64,000 bases of DNA from Wagnerdoeblera sp046292685 (GCF_046292685.1 NZ_JBKBQM010000002.1:1-64000); one strand, 5' to 3'; counted from the first letter of the stretch, positions 37,603 to 46,039 are shown. Translations and numbers: made by a program. Notes: generated from the letters alone by a model not told the origin.

Positions 37603-38178
37603 GTGCAGCGTGCCGTTGTTGGCGCCGGTGCCCGAATTCGTCACGTTATACCAGCGCGAGTTCCGGCCGGTGTCGGTCCAGTAGCCGACGCGAAGGTAGT
37701 CGGCCAGCGTGGTAAGCGAGGCCGCCGCCCCCGGTGCCGCGTCGGGATCGGCGTAATCCGCCGTCGCGCCGGCAGAGGCGCCGCCGCCGCCGCACATCGG
37801 GCAGCCGCAATCGCCGAAGCCGGTGTTCACGAAGCCCGAACTGGCCGGCGCGGCCTGAACGAACAGGCCTTCGGACCCGGTGGCGAAGGAGGCGAATTCG
37901 GTGGTGGCCTGGCCGAGGCTGACGCCCAGCGGGGCGTAGCTGCGCAGCGCAAGCGCCAGAAGTGCCGGTTCGGCCAGATCGTCGCTGCCGGCGCCGGCGG
38001 CGAGCGATTCGGTTTCGGACGAATCGGTCAGCGTCGATTCGCCTTCGGCCAGCGCCCGGGCCATGTCGTCCACCGGCATATCCTCGGGGGCCCCTGCCGA
38101 CGTCGCGGCAGTGCCGGCAGATATCAATTCCGAAAGTGTTTCAGCGCCTTGCTCTAGATTCTTCGGAAACACGGTCAT
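37600..38178 (-). CDS. N-terminal fragment of the M10 RTX protease (propeptide and start of catalytic domain)
   Basis: This 192-residue product ends at the in-frame amber codon. Residues 1-155 look like a propeptide of low complexity with no signal peptide. They include an unusual cysteine cluster, CGCPMC at 124-129 followed by GGGG. Residues about 157-192 (TLADYLRVGYWTD, then SRWYNVTNSGTG) match the first strand region of serralysin catalytic domains, which continues in the same frame beyond the stop. Alone it cannot be an enzyme. ATG 38178 is preceded by AAGGAC. Together with the downstream frame the intact protein would be about 1580 residues. Confidence 0.75.
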   Translation of the reverse strand: MTVFPKNLEQGAETLSELISAGTAATSAGAPEDMPVDDMARALAEGESTLTDSSETESLAAGAGSDDLAEPALLALALRSYAPLGVSLGQATTEFASFATGSEGLFVQAAPASSGFVNTGFGDCGCPMCGGGGASAGATADYADPDAAPGAAASLTTLADYLRVGYWTDTGRNSRWYNVTNSGTGANNGTLH

Positions 38179-38423
38179 GGCGGTCCGTCCTTTGTTCAAA
38201 TGTTCGGGTCTGACAGAACCCGGCTCTCGGCGGCGCTGGTCTCGGCCGGTAATTCAGCTTGATGAAACGGCAGCGTCGTGGTGCCGGGATTTGAACACGA
38301 AATTGTCAGAATCGCCAAATGCAAAGTCACCAAGGGCGGAAATCCCTACCCTGTTCGCCCGCCGGTTGACCCCGCGTCGCCGATGCGAGAGGCTGGCGCC
38401 ACCCGCTTGCGAAAGTGCCCGAC
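38179..38423. promoter_or_regulatory. Divergent region between the M10 protease and HlyC-like genes
   Basis: These 245 bases lie between divergent starts. No gene is supported. AT-richer segments occur at about 38245-38270 and 38288-38330. I find no TTAA-N7-TTAA pair here, in contrast to the other RTX promoters in the window. Confidence 0.45.
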
Positions 38424-38924
38424 ATGACCGCCCCGGACCCGGCCCGTTCGCCCCTGCTGCCTGCCGCCCCGCCGCAAGGCGACCTGGCGCTGTTCCGGCT
38501 CCGCTCGCCGCAACTGGCGCTGGCCACGCTGGTGCAGCTGAGCGCCGGCGCCCCGGCCTTTGCCAGCCAGCGCTTCGGCATCTGGACGCGGGTGCTGATC
38601 GGGCAGGTGAACCGCGGCGATTATCTGATCCTGGCGCAGGCCGGGCAGCCGGTGGGCTTTGCCGGCTGGTTCGCCGCGCGCAAGGCCGATGCCGAGGCCT
38701 GGCTGGAACGCGAGGTCGATATTCCCGTGGCCCCGGCGGGCGAGGCCGATTGCGCTGTGATGAACGCCTTCATGGCGCCTTCGCCCGAGGCGGCGCGGTA
38801 TTTGCGCGAAGGGTTTCTGCGCCAGATCCCGACGCTGGCGACGATCTATGCCAAGCGCGTGAAGGATGGAAAGCGCCGCCTGGCCCGGGTGCCCAACCCG
38901 CGCTGCACGCGGCCCGCCCTATAG
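38424..38924 (+). CDS. RTX toxin-activating lysine acyltransferase-like protein (HlyC family)
   Basis: This 166-residue protein resembles HlyC, which acylates lysines of RTX toxins using acyl-ACP. The recognisable block is VLIGQVNRGDYLILAQAGQPVGFAGWFA (about 54-81), matching the HlyC stretch with QYVLL and PVAYCSWA. FMAPSPEAARYLREGF resembles the APFGD/YMRKKF part. The catalytic histidine near residue 23 of HlyC is not obvious here, so activity is uncertain. It is divergent from the M10 RTX protease, suggesting that an RTX protein of this region is its substrate. Its stop codon overlaps the convergent oxidoreductase gene by 6 bases. The ATG start was chosen over a GTG three codons earlier. 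Confidence 0.65.
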   Translation: MTAPDPARSPLLPAAPPQGDLALFRLRSPQLALATLVQLSAGAPAFASQRFGIWTRVLIGQVNRGDYLILAQAGQPVGFAGWFAARKADAEAWLEREVDIPVAPAGEADCAVMNAFMAPSPEAARYLREGFLRQIPTLATIYAKRVKDGKRRLARVPNPRCTRPAL

Positions 38925-40256
38925 CGCCGGCCCGGGGTCGAGCCGGGAACCATCGGAAAACCGGGCATGGCGGAACCGGCGCAGGTCGTGGCCCGGGGCC
39001 TTGCCCGCCGCCATGTCGGCCAGCACGCGGCCCACGCCGGGGCCGATGCCGAAGCCGTGGCCGCTCATCCCCGTGGCGACGATCAGGCCGGGCAAGGCTG
39101 CGATCCGGTCGATCACCGGGACCACATCGGGCAGGGTGTCGATCATGCCGGCCCAGGCGGTGCGGATGCGCAAGGTGCCGGCTTGCGGAAAGGCCGCGCG
39201 CAGGGCGGCAAGCGCGCGGTCGAGGGCGCGGCGCGAGGGCGCGGGGGCAAGGATGCGGCACGCCTCGAACGGGCTGGCACCGGACCAGCGGCGCGGGGTG
39301 CGCCAGGCGTCGGGATAGCCGCGAGGCGCGGCCGCGCGAAAGGTGGTGGCGCGGAAGTCGCGCCGAAGCGAGCCGAGGTAGGGCCGCAGGCTGGCAAAGG
39401 CATCGGGGCCGATGAAGAAATCGTGCTCGCCCCCCGGCGCCACGGTCAGCCCGCCATCCGCGCGGGTGCGAAAGGCATAAGCCTCGTCCGACAGGTTGCC
39501 GGCGAACAGCCCCGGCACCGGGTCGGTCGCCACCACGGAGGCCAGCACCGACAGTTGGGGGATGCGCACCCCATGCGCGCCGAGGAACAGCCGCGACCAG
39601 GCCCCCGCCGCCACGATCGCCTGCGGCGCGCGGATGGTGCCCGCTTCGGTCACCACCCCGGCCACCTGCCCCGCCTGCACGTCCAGCGCGCGCACCGCGC
39701 AAGCTTCGCGGATCGCCACCCCCCGCGCCTGCGCCAGCCGCGCCAGCGCCGGCACCGCCGCCCAGGGCTCGGCCCGGTGGTCGGAGGCGGTCCAGAGCCC
39801 GCCGGCATAGGGCACCGCCGCACCGGGCAGCATCGCAGCCATTTCGGCGCGCGACAGCGCCCGGGTATCGACGCCATGCGCGCGGGCATGGGGCAACCAG
39901 GCCTCGTAGGCGGCCATCCTTGCCGGCGTGCGGGCGGCATAGAGCACGCCCGACCGCACGAGGCCCAGCGCGCCTTTGGTTTCGGCTTCAAACCCCTGCC
40001 AGTGGCGGATCGCCTCGATCACGATGGGCAGTTCGTCCGGGTCGCGGCCCTGCTGGCGGATCCAGCCCCAGTTGCGGCTGGACTGTTCGCCGGCAATGCG
40101 GCCCTTTTCGCACACCACCACCTTCAACCCGCGTTCGGCGGCAAACAGCGCGGCGCAAACCCCGATCACCCCGCCGCCGACGACGACCAGATCGCAGGCC
40201 GCCGGCAGCGGGTCGGCAAAGGCGATGGGCGCGGCCTCGGCGATGGGGAAGGTCAC
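38919..40256 (-). CDS. FAD-dependent oxidoreductase, DadA/glycine oxidase-like
   Basis: This 445-residue flavoprotein has the dinucleotide-binding start CDLVVVGGGVIGVCAALFAAERG followed by VVVCEKGRIAGEQSSRNWG. The C-terminal signature GLIVATGMSGHGFGIGPGVGRVLADM is that of the D-amino acid dehydrogenase and sarcosine oxidase family. The expected reaction is oxidation of an N-methyl or D-amino acid. The GTG start overlaps the argE stop codon (GTGA), so the two are translated together, and argE may prepare or use the same amino acid. The precise substrate is not readable. Confidence 0.87.
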   Translation of the reverse strand: MTFPIAEAAPIAFADPLPAACDLVVVGGGVIGVCAALFAAERGLKVVVCEKGRIAGEQSSRNWGWIRQQGRDPDELPIVIEAIRHWQGFEAETKGALGLVRSGVLYAARTPARMAAYEAWLPHARAHGVDTRALSRAEMAAMLPGAAVPYAGGLWTASDHRAEPWAAVPALARLAQARGVAIREACAVRALDVQAGQVAGVVTEAGTIRAPQAIVAAGAWSRLFLGAHGVRIPQLSVLASVVATDPVPGLFAGNLSDEAYAFRTRADGGLTVAPGGEHDFFIGPDAFASLRPYLGSLRRDFRATTFRAAAPRGYPDAWRTPRRWSGASPFEACRILAPAPSRRALDRALAALRAAFPQAGTLRIRTAWAGMIDTLPDVVPVIDRIAALPGLIVATGMSGHGFGIGPGVGRVLADMAAGKAPGHDLRRFRHARFSDGSRLDPGPAL

Positions 40257-41416
40257 GCCTCCAGCGTCTCCAGCACGCCTTGCATGAAGGCCCAGCCGGC
40301 CTGGAACTGTTCGACCGACAGCCATTCGTCGGGCTGGTGCGCCTGGGCGATGTCGCCCGGGCCGCAGATCACGGTGGAATAGCCGCCCAGCACCTGGAAC
40401 TGCCCGCCTTCGGTGCCGTAGCTGACGACGTGGTTGCCGTTGTCGCCGGTCAGGCGGCGGGCCAGGGCCTCGGCCGCGCCGTTTTCCTCGGGCGTCAGGG
40501 GCGGCACGCGGAAGAAACGATCCATCTGCAACTGCGTGCCGGGGTGAATCCTCTGCATCCCTTCGGTGATGCGCGCGCCTTCGGCAAGCGCGGCGGCGGC
40601 CCAGGCCTCGGGGTCTTCGCCGGGCACGACGCGCATTTCCAGCACGAAGCGGCAATCCCTGGCGGTGATGTTGTGCGCGGTGCCGCCTTCGATCATGCCG
40701 ACATGCAGCGTGGTGAAGGGCGGCACGAAATCGGCCGCCAGCGGGTTCGGGGCCTTGGCGGCGTTTTCGGCGTTGCGCTCGTTGGCCCACTGGATCAGGC
40801 GGGCGCTTTCCATGATGGCGGAAACCCCGGTGTGCAGCAGCGAGGAATGCACCTCGTAGCCCTGCGCATGCACGCGAAATCCGACGCCGCCCTTGTGGCC
40901 TGTCACCACCTTCATCATCGACGGTTCGCCCACGATCACGGCCGCGGCCTTGGGCAGCGCGCCGACCATCGCATGCACCAGGTCGGCCACCGCCATGCAG
41001 CCCACCTCCTCGTCATAGGACAACGCCAGTTGCAGCGGCCGGTTCAGCGGGCGGCGCGCGCCTTCGACCAGCGCGGCGATGGCCAGCGCATCGAAGCCCT
41101 TCATGTCGCAGCAGCCGCGGCCATAAAGCCGCCCGTCCCGCTCGACCACCGTCCAGGGGTCGGTCGTCCAGGCCTGGCCATCGACGGGCACCACATCGGA
41201 ATGCCCCGACAGGATGATGCCCCCATCCACCGCCGGCCCGACCTGCGCGTAAAGATGCGCCTTGGTGCCGCAGGGGCTGGGCACACGGGTGCTGGCGATG
41301 CCCTGGCTGGCCAGATAGCCCTGAACCCAGTCCACCAGCGGCAGGTTGGTGTCGCGGCTGACAGAGGGAAAGGCAACCAGACGGTCGAGGATTTCGCGCG
41401 GGGAAAGGGCGGTCAT
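40253..41416 (-). CDS. argE: Acetylornithine deacetylase (ArgE-type M20 amidohydrolase)
   Basis: This 387-residue zinc enzyme has the M20 metal and catalytic residues in order: SGHSDVVPV (His72, Asp74), CCDMKG (Asp104) and SYDEEVG (Glu136/Glu137). A dimerisation domain and a C-terminal GTEGGQFQ stretch follow. The length and motifs fit ArgE, which removes the acetyl group from N-acetylornithine. Its coupling to an amino-acid oxidase rather than to arginine genes leaves room for another N-acyl amino acid as substrate. It starts divergent from the Fur-family gene. Confidence 0.88.
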   Translation of the reverse strand: MTALSPREILDRLVAFPSVSRDTNLPLVDWVQGYLASQGIASTRVPSPCGTKAHLYAQVGPAVDGGIILSGHSDVVPVDGQAWTTDPWTVVERDGRLYGRGCCDMKGFDALAIAALVEGARRPLNRPLQLALSYDEEVGCMAVADLVHAMVGALPKAAAVIVGEPSMMKVVTGHKGGVGFRVHAQGYEVHSSLLHTGVSAIMESARLIQWANERNAENAAKAPNPLAADFVPPFTTLHVGMIEGGTAHNITARDCRFVLEMRVVPGEDPEAWAAAALAEGARITEGMQRIHPGTQLQMDRFFRVPPLTPEENGAAEALARRLTGDNGNHVVSYGTEGGQFQVLGGYSTVICGPGDIAQAHQPDEWLSVEQFQAGWAFMQGVLETLEA

Positions 41417-41541
41417 GGCGGCTCCTGTTGGCTGGTCGCAGGCTGGCCGGGCGGCGCAGCAAGGTCAAGGGCGCGCGCGCCGGGTTTTCAAGGTCGCACC
41501 CCATGCGCTATGGGGCGGAAAACCGGATGAAGGGGTGCTGG

Positions 41542-41961
41542 ATGCCCGACGACCTGATCGCCCGCTGCGAAGACAAGGGCCTGCGCATGACCGACCAGCG
41601 CCGGGTGATCGCCCGCGTGATCGGCGCGGCCGAGGACCACCCGGATGTCGATACGCTGCACGCCCGCGCCGCCGCCATCGACCCGCGCATCTCCATCGCC
41701 ACGGTCTATCGCACGGTCAAGCTGTTCGAAGAGGCCGGAATCCTCGACAAGCTGGAATTCGGCGATGGCCGCGCGCGCTACGAGGACAGCGCCCGCGACC
41801 ACCACGACCACCTGATCGACCTGACCACCGGCGCGGTGATCGAGTTCGTCGACCCCGAGATCGAAGCCCTGCAAGACCGCATCGCGGCGCGGCTGGGCTA
41901 CCGGCTGAAAGGCCACCGGCTGGAACTCTACGGCGTGCCGGTCAAGCCCGCCAAGGGGTGA
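41542..41961 (+). CDS. Fur-family metal-responsive regulator
   Basis: This 139-residue repressor has the Fur winged helix (RMTDQRRVIARVI to ISIATVYRTVKLFEEAGIL) and the metal-binding segment RARYEDSARDHHDHLID with His87, His88 and His90, plus His33 and His125. The CxxC pair that binds structural zinc in E. coli Fur is replaced (HLIDLTTGAVIEF), as is usual in alphaproteobacterial Fur/Mur/Irr proteins. It probably regulates iron or manganese uptake. The ATG at 41542 follows AGGGG; an in-frame ATG five codons upstream is possible. Confidence 0.88.
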   Translation: MPDDLIARCEDKGLRMTDQRRVIARVIGAAEDHPDVDTLHARAAAIDPRISIATVYRTVKLFEEAGILDKLEFGDGRARYEDSARDHHDHLIDLTTGAVIEFVDPEIEALQDRIAARLGYRLKGHRLELYGVPVKPAKG

Positions 41962-42049
41962 GGCGCCCTGGCGCCGCTTGCACTTGTGCAATTTTTTCTA
42001 ACGGTTGTCGCCAACGCTCGCGTCAATCTCTTACAAAACCCGACATCGC

Positions 42050-42128
42050 TTCACCTTGCCGAAATATCCCGGGGGGTAGGCGGCGGCGGGCGTCAGCCCG
42101 GCGCCGCCAGGGGGGCAGCGCCCCCCTT
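42050..42128 (-). repeat. Dispersed GATATTT hairpin repeat, copy 8
   Basis: Inverted copy reading TTCACCTTGCCGAAATATCCC, a GC insert GGGCGTCAGCCCGGCGCC and the hairpin GGGGGGCAGCGCCCCCC. It has the CAAGGTGAA tail type. It lies between the convergent Fur-family and SIMPL-domain genes, in the position of a shared terminator. Confidence 0.7.
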
Positions 42129-42138
42129 CCCGGTCGGT

Positions 42139-42846
42139 TCAGGGGGCAAGCAGTGCCCAGGTCACGCTGACCGACACGGCATATCCGACCTCGCCGCCGG
42201 CGATCGGCACCGCGGCCGCCTCCATCGCCGCCCCGGTGCGGAACATCGGGCGCGGATCGAGGCCGTTGCCCTGCTCGTTCATCTCCAGCACCGCGCCCAG
42301 CCGGGCGCCGGCGGCCTCGGCCATCATCCGGGCCTTGCGCCGCGCCTCGGCCACCGCCTGCACCCGCGCGGCGTCCAGCGCCGCGGCCGGGTCCGACAGG
42401 CCGAAGGACAGGCCGTTGAGGGTGTTGGCCCCATCCCCCACCGCCTGATCCAGCACCGCCCCCAGCCGGGACAGGTCGCGCACCCGGACGGTCAGCTGGT
42501 TCGACGCCTCGTAGCCCACCACGCGGGGCGGCTGGCCATCGCGCGAATAGTCCATCTGCGGCCCGAGTCCGAGGCCCGAGGTCTGAAGGTCGCGCTCGGC
42601 GATGCCGGCGGCCTTCAGCCGCGCCAGCACCCGGGCCAGCTGGGCGCTGTTTTCCGCCAGCGCCGCGGCGGCGGTGTCGGCCCGGGTCTGCACGCCCAAG
42701 CTGACGGTGGCCATGTCGGGCGCGGTTTCGGTCCGGCCTTCGCCGGTCACGGTGATCCGGGGCGCCGGCGCCTCGGCCCGGGCGGGCAGCGCGGCCAGGG
42801 GGGCAGCCAGCATCGCCGCCAGAATCGCCGCCGTGGTGAATCGCAT
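42139..42846 (-). CDS. SIMPL-domain (DUF541) periplasmic protein
   Basis: This 235-residue protein has a signal peptide (about 1-24, ending PARAEA) and a SIMPL domain. It begins with ITVTGEGRTETAPDMATVSLGVQTRA and includes LQTSGLGLGPQMDY and the AEARRKARMMAEAAGARLGAV block. SIMPL proteins are periplasmic or outer-membrane associated and are linked to oxidative stress protection, with unclear biochemistry. AAGGAG lies eight bases before the ATG, fixing the start. It is divergent from the 1000-residue membrane protein gene. Confidence 0.87.
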   Translation of the reverse strand: MRFTTAAILAAMLAAPLAALPARAEAPAPRITVTGEGRTETAPDMATVSLGVQTRADTAAAALAENSAQLARVLARLKAAGIAERDLQTSGLGLGPQMDYSRDGQPPRVVGYEASNQLTVRVRDLSRLGAVLDQAVGDGANTLNGLSFGLSDPAAALDAARVQAVAEARRKARMMAEAAGARLGAVLEMNEQGNGLDPRPMFRTGAAMEAAAVPIAGGEVGYAVSVSVTWALLAP

Positions 42847-42930
42847 CGCACATCTCCTTTTTCGTGCCGGTGACTGCCTTATGACGCAGCCCGACGCGGC
42901 AATCCTGGCGGATTTTCTTTCATTCGGCGA

Positions 42931-42947
42931 TTTCCTGCTATAGGAAA
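42931..42947. promoter_or_regulatory. Inverted repeat in the divergent SIMPL/membrane-protein promoter
   Basis: TTTCCT-GCTAT-AGGAAA is a perfect 6-base inverted repeat with a 5-base spacer in an AT-rich pocket. It lies 58 bases before the plus-strand ATG at 43005 and 85 bases before the minus-strand start. It is a candidate operator or promoter element. Confidence 0.35.
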
Positions 42948-43004
42948 CCGGTGTTGCCGACCTCGGCCTGTTGCCTGCCCGGGCGACTCTGTAGAAGTGA
43001 ATGC

Positions 43005-46000
43005 ATGAAGCCTTCATTCGCCTTGACGCTCAGCCACGACAGCATCGGCCTGCTGCACCGCACGCCGAACGGCTGGCTTTCGATCGGATCCGTGGCGCTG
43101 GACGACCCCGACCTCGCCCAGGCGCTGGACTATCTGCGCGGCACGGCCCTGGGGCTGGAACCGCAGGGGTTCGCCACCAAGGTCGTGATCCCGAATTCCG
43201 AAATCCTCTACGACACCGTCCATGCCCCGGGCCCCAAGCCCGCGCAGCGCCGCGCCCAGATCGCCGCCGCGCTGGAGGGGCGCACGCCCTATGCGCTGGA
43301 CGAGCTGGCCTTCGACTGGTCGGGCACCGGCGAATGGGTGCAGGTTGCCGTCGTCGCGCGCGAGACGCTGGCCGAGGCCGAGGCCTTTGCCACCGAGCAT
43401 CGGTTCAACCCGGTTTCCTTCGTTGCCATCCCCGAACCGGGCGGCTTTGCGGCCGAGCCGTGGTTCGGCCAGACGGCGGCGGCGGCGGGGCTGCTGGCGC
43501 CAGGCGAAAAGGTGGTGCGCGATCAGGATCCGATGCGCGTGATCCAGCGCGTGCCGGCACGGTCCGCCGCCGCGGCGGCAACCGCCCCCGCCGCCGAGGA
43601 CGGCGCAGCGGCGCACCCGGGCACTGCGCCGGCCGAGGCCGCAACCGGGCCCGCGGACCCGGCCGCGGACGTGACCCTTGCCCCCGCGCCCGCGCCTGCC
43701 GGCGAGGCAGCGCCGGAGTTGGCGCCTGAAATGGCGGCTGAAATGGCACCGGCGCCCGAAGCCGCGCCGGATGCGCCGGCCGAGCAGGCACCAGGCCCGG
43801 AACCTGCCGCGCCCGAACCCGCGCCGGGCGCGGTGACGGAACCGGCGCTGCCCGCGGCAGCGGCCGCCTCGGCCGAGGCCGGGCAGCCCGAGGCGGCTCC
43901 GCCCCCGGCCGAAACGGCGGCCGAGGGCGCCGGGCCGCCTGCCCTGCCCAAAAGACCGGCGCCCGGTCCCTTGCCCGCCCTGTCCGACGATGGCGACCAG
44001 ACGCTGGCCTGGCCCGGAGAGGATGACGGCGCGGTGATGACCCGCGCACAGGCAGAGCTGGCCGCCTCGCTGGCGCCTCCGCCGGTGCCCTCCGAGCCGC
44101 TGCCAGGCCCCGGCGCGCGCCGCGCCCCCGATCTGGCCGATCTGCCGCCGCCGATTTCGGCCCCGGTGCAGCGCGCGCTGGCCGCGGCGCGGGCCGGGCG
44201 CGAAGGCGGCACGGTGACCTCGGCCTCGGCCTCGGCGGCCGAAACTGGGGCCGCGCTCAGCGACAAGGTGCAGAAGGCCCTGGGCAAGGCCGCCAAGGGC
44301 GCCAAGGCCAAGGTCAAGCCTCCGGTCCAGCGCCCGGCGATGGCACCGCCGCCGCCGCCGCTGCCGCCTTCGGCCACGCAGCCGCAGGTGCCGCCCGCCA
44401 GATCCGAAGCCGAAAAGATGACCGTCTTCGGCGAACGTCGCGCCCCCGTGCGCGGCAAGCCGCGGTTCCTCGGGCTGATCCTGACCGGGGTCTTGCTGCT
44501 GATCCTGCTGGGGGTCGCGGTCTGGGCGGCCCTGATGCTGGAGCCCGAACAGCAGGGGGCCGATGGCGCCCCGGGGGCCGAGGTGGCGGTGCTGGCGCCG
44601 CCGGGTGCGCAGGCCGTTGCCCCGGGCCAGGCCGAGGCCCCGGCCACAGCGCCCCCGCCGGTGGCCGATCTGCCGCAGGACGAGGCCCTGCCGGAAGCCC
44701 CCCCGGTCGAGACGGCGGCGGCCGCAGAGCCCGAGCCCGTGGCCGCGGCGCCGGCCCCTGCGGAACCGGCCCCGGTTCTGGCCGAAGGCAGCCGCACCGT
44801 CGCCGAGGCCGCGCCGAGCGGCACACAGACGGTGTCGGGCGACTTCACCCTGCCGGGCACCGATCCGGCGCTGGCGGCGCCGGTTCAGGCGCGGCTTGCC
44901 GCCTTGCCGCCGGCCGGCGCCGACCGGGCGCCGACGGCCCCGGGCGCCTTGCCCGAGTTCGGGGCGCTGTATCGGTTCGATGCCGAGGGCAACATCCTGC
45001 CCACGCCGGATGGCGTGGTCACGCCCGACGGGGTGCGCCTTGTGGCGGCCCGCCCGGCGCGCGTGCCGCCGCCACGCCCGGCCGATGCGGCGCCGCCCGC
45101 CCCGGCCGCCGAACCGGGGGCAGACCCGGCGGCCGATGCCGCTGCCGCACCGCAAGCCGCCGCGGCGCCGGCCCCCGCCCCGGGGGCGATTGCCATTCTG
45201 CCTGCGCCGGGCGCACCGACGGCGCAGGATGCGGCCTTTGCCCCCGACACTGCCGCACCGCGCCGCCGGCCGCCGCAGCGCCCGGCCGGCCTGGCGCCGG
45301 CCGCTGCGCCCGAAGCCCCCGTGGCCGACGAAGGCGCCCTGCCCGGCCCCGCGGCCACCGGCTTTGCCAGCCGCCGCCCGCCGCCGCGCCCTGCGTCGGT
45401 GGTTGCCGCCGCCAAGGCCGACGAGGCCGAGCGCGCCCGGGCAGTGGCGGCGGCGGCCGCTGCGGCGGCGGCCAGCGCCTCGACCGCGCTTGCGGCCGAA
45501 GCCTCTGCCATGCCGGCCACGCGCCGCCCCGCCGCACGGCCCGAAGGCTTCGCCCGCAACGTGCAGGCTGCGGTGACCGCCGCCATCGCACCGCCGGTCG
45601 CCACCAGTCGCACCCGGCCGGCCGAGCCCGAACCCGAAGAGGTGGTGGCCACCGCCGCCGCCCCCGACCGGCGCAACATCAGCCCGCGCATCGGGGCGCA
45701 CCCGGACGATCAGTTCGACGACGGCGAGCCCGACGCGCCGACCGTGGTGACGAATGCGCCCACGCCCGTGGCGGTTGCCCGGCAAGCCACGGTCACCGGG
45801 GCGCTCAATCTGGGCCGCACCAATCTGATCGGCGTGTTCGGCACCGCCAACGCCCGATATGCGCTGGTGCGCGAAAGCGGCGGGCGGCTGGTGCGGGTCA
45901 AGGTCGGCGACCGGGTGGACGGCGGGCGGGTGGTGGCGATCGGCGCCTCGGACCTCAGTTACCAACGCGGCGGCAACACGGTGCGGTTGACGATGCCGCG

Positions 46001-46007
46001 CGGCTGA
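43005..46007 (+). CDS. Large membrane-anchored Pro/Ala-rich protein with GspC/PilP-like C-terminus
   Basis: This 1000-residue protein is not a family I can name with confidence. Residues 1-165 are globular and start ALTLSHDSIGLLHR, somewhat like the actin-fold start of PilM/GspL proteins. Residues about 180-480 are Ala/Pro/Glu-rich and disordered-looking. A single transmembrane helix lies at about 488-512, and a second disordered stretch extends to about 900. The last 70 residues (LNLGRTNLIGVFGTANARYALVRESGGRLVRVKVGDRVDGG) resemble the periplasmic homology region of PilP/GspC. It may link the cytoplasm to a periplasmic machine. A hairpin CTGTGCGC/GCGCACAG lies 15 bases after the stop codon. 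Confidence 0.75.
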   Translation: MKPSFALTLSHDSIGLLHRTPNGWLSIGSVALDDPDLAQALDYLRGTALGLEPQGFATKVVIPNSEILYDTVHAPGPKPAQRRAQIAAALEGRTPYALDELAFDWSGTGEWVQVAVVARETLAEAEAFATEHRFNPVSFVAIPEPGGFAAEPWFGQTAAAAGLLAPGEKVVRDQDPMRVIQRVPARSAAAAATAPAAEDGAAAHPGTAPAEAATGPADPAADVTLAPAPAPAGEAAPELAPEMAAEMAPAPEAAPDAPAEQAPGPEPAAPEPAPGAVTEPALPAAAAASAEAGQPEAAPPPAETAAEGAGPPALPKRPAPGPLPALSDDGDQTLAWPGEDDGAVMTRAQAELAASLAPPPVPSEPLPGPGARRAPDLADLPPPISAPVQRALAAARAGREGGTVTSASASAAETGAALSDKVQKALGKAAKGAKAKVKPPVQRPAMAPPPPPLPPSATQPQVPPARSEAEKMTVFGERRAPVRGKPRFLGLILTGVLLLILLGVAVWAALMLEPEQQGADGAPGAEVAVLAPPGAQAVAPGQAEAPATAPPPVADLPQDEALPEAPPVETAAAAEPEPVAAAPAPAEPAPVLAEGSRTVAEAAPSGTQTVSGDFTLPGTDPALAAPVQARLAALPPAGADRAPTAPGALPEFGALYRFDAEGNILPTPDGVVTPDGVRLVAARPARVPPPRPADAAPPAPAAEPGADPAADAAAAPQAAAAPAPAPGAIAILPAPGAPTAQDAAFAPDTAAPRRRPPQRPAGLAPAAAPEAPVADEGALPGPAATGFASRRPPPRPASVVAAAKADEAERARAVAAAAAAAAASASTALAAEASAMPATRRPAARPEGFARNVQAAVTAAIAPPVATSRTRPAEPEPEEVVATAAAPDRRNISPRIGAHPDDQFDDGEPDAPTVVTNAPTPVAVARQATVTGALNLGRTNLIGVFGTANARYALVRESGGRLVRVKVGDRVDGGRVVAIGASDLSYQRGGNTVRLTMPRG

Positions 46008-46021
46008 CCCGGTGCGCCTCT

Positions 46022-46039
46022 CTGTGCGCCTGCGCACAG
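46022..46039. other. Perfect GC hairpin after the large membrane-protein gene
   Basis: CTGTGCGCCTGCGCACAG is self-complementary over almost its whole length and starts 15 bases after the stop codon at 46007. No T-run follows, so it is not a typical intrinsic terminator; it may protect the mRNA end or act with Rho. Confidence 0.45.

Noticed and set aside
28402..38157. A 3251-codon plus-strand open frame over the algD and M10 protease region
   Set aside because: It is antisense to algD and to the RTX arrays. The product is a monotonous Val/Ala repeat (patterns like VVAVAAIQRV), which is the reverse reading of GGxGxDxLx codons in GC-rich DNA. The genes on the other strand have clear domains and motifs.
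38919..38924. Six-base overlap of convergent stop codons as a sign of truncation
   Set aside because: Both proteins end normally for their families; overlapping convergent ends are common in compact genomes.
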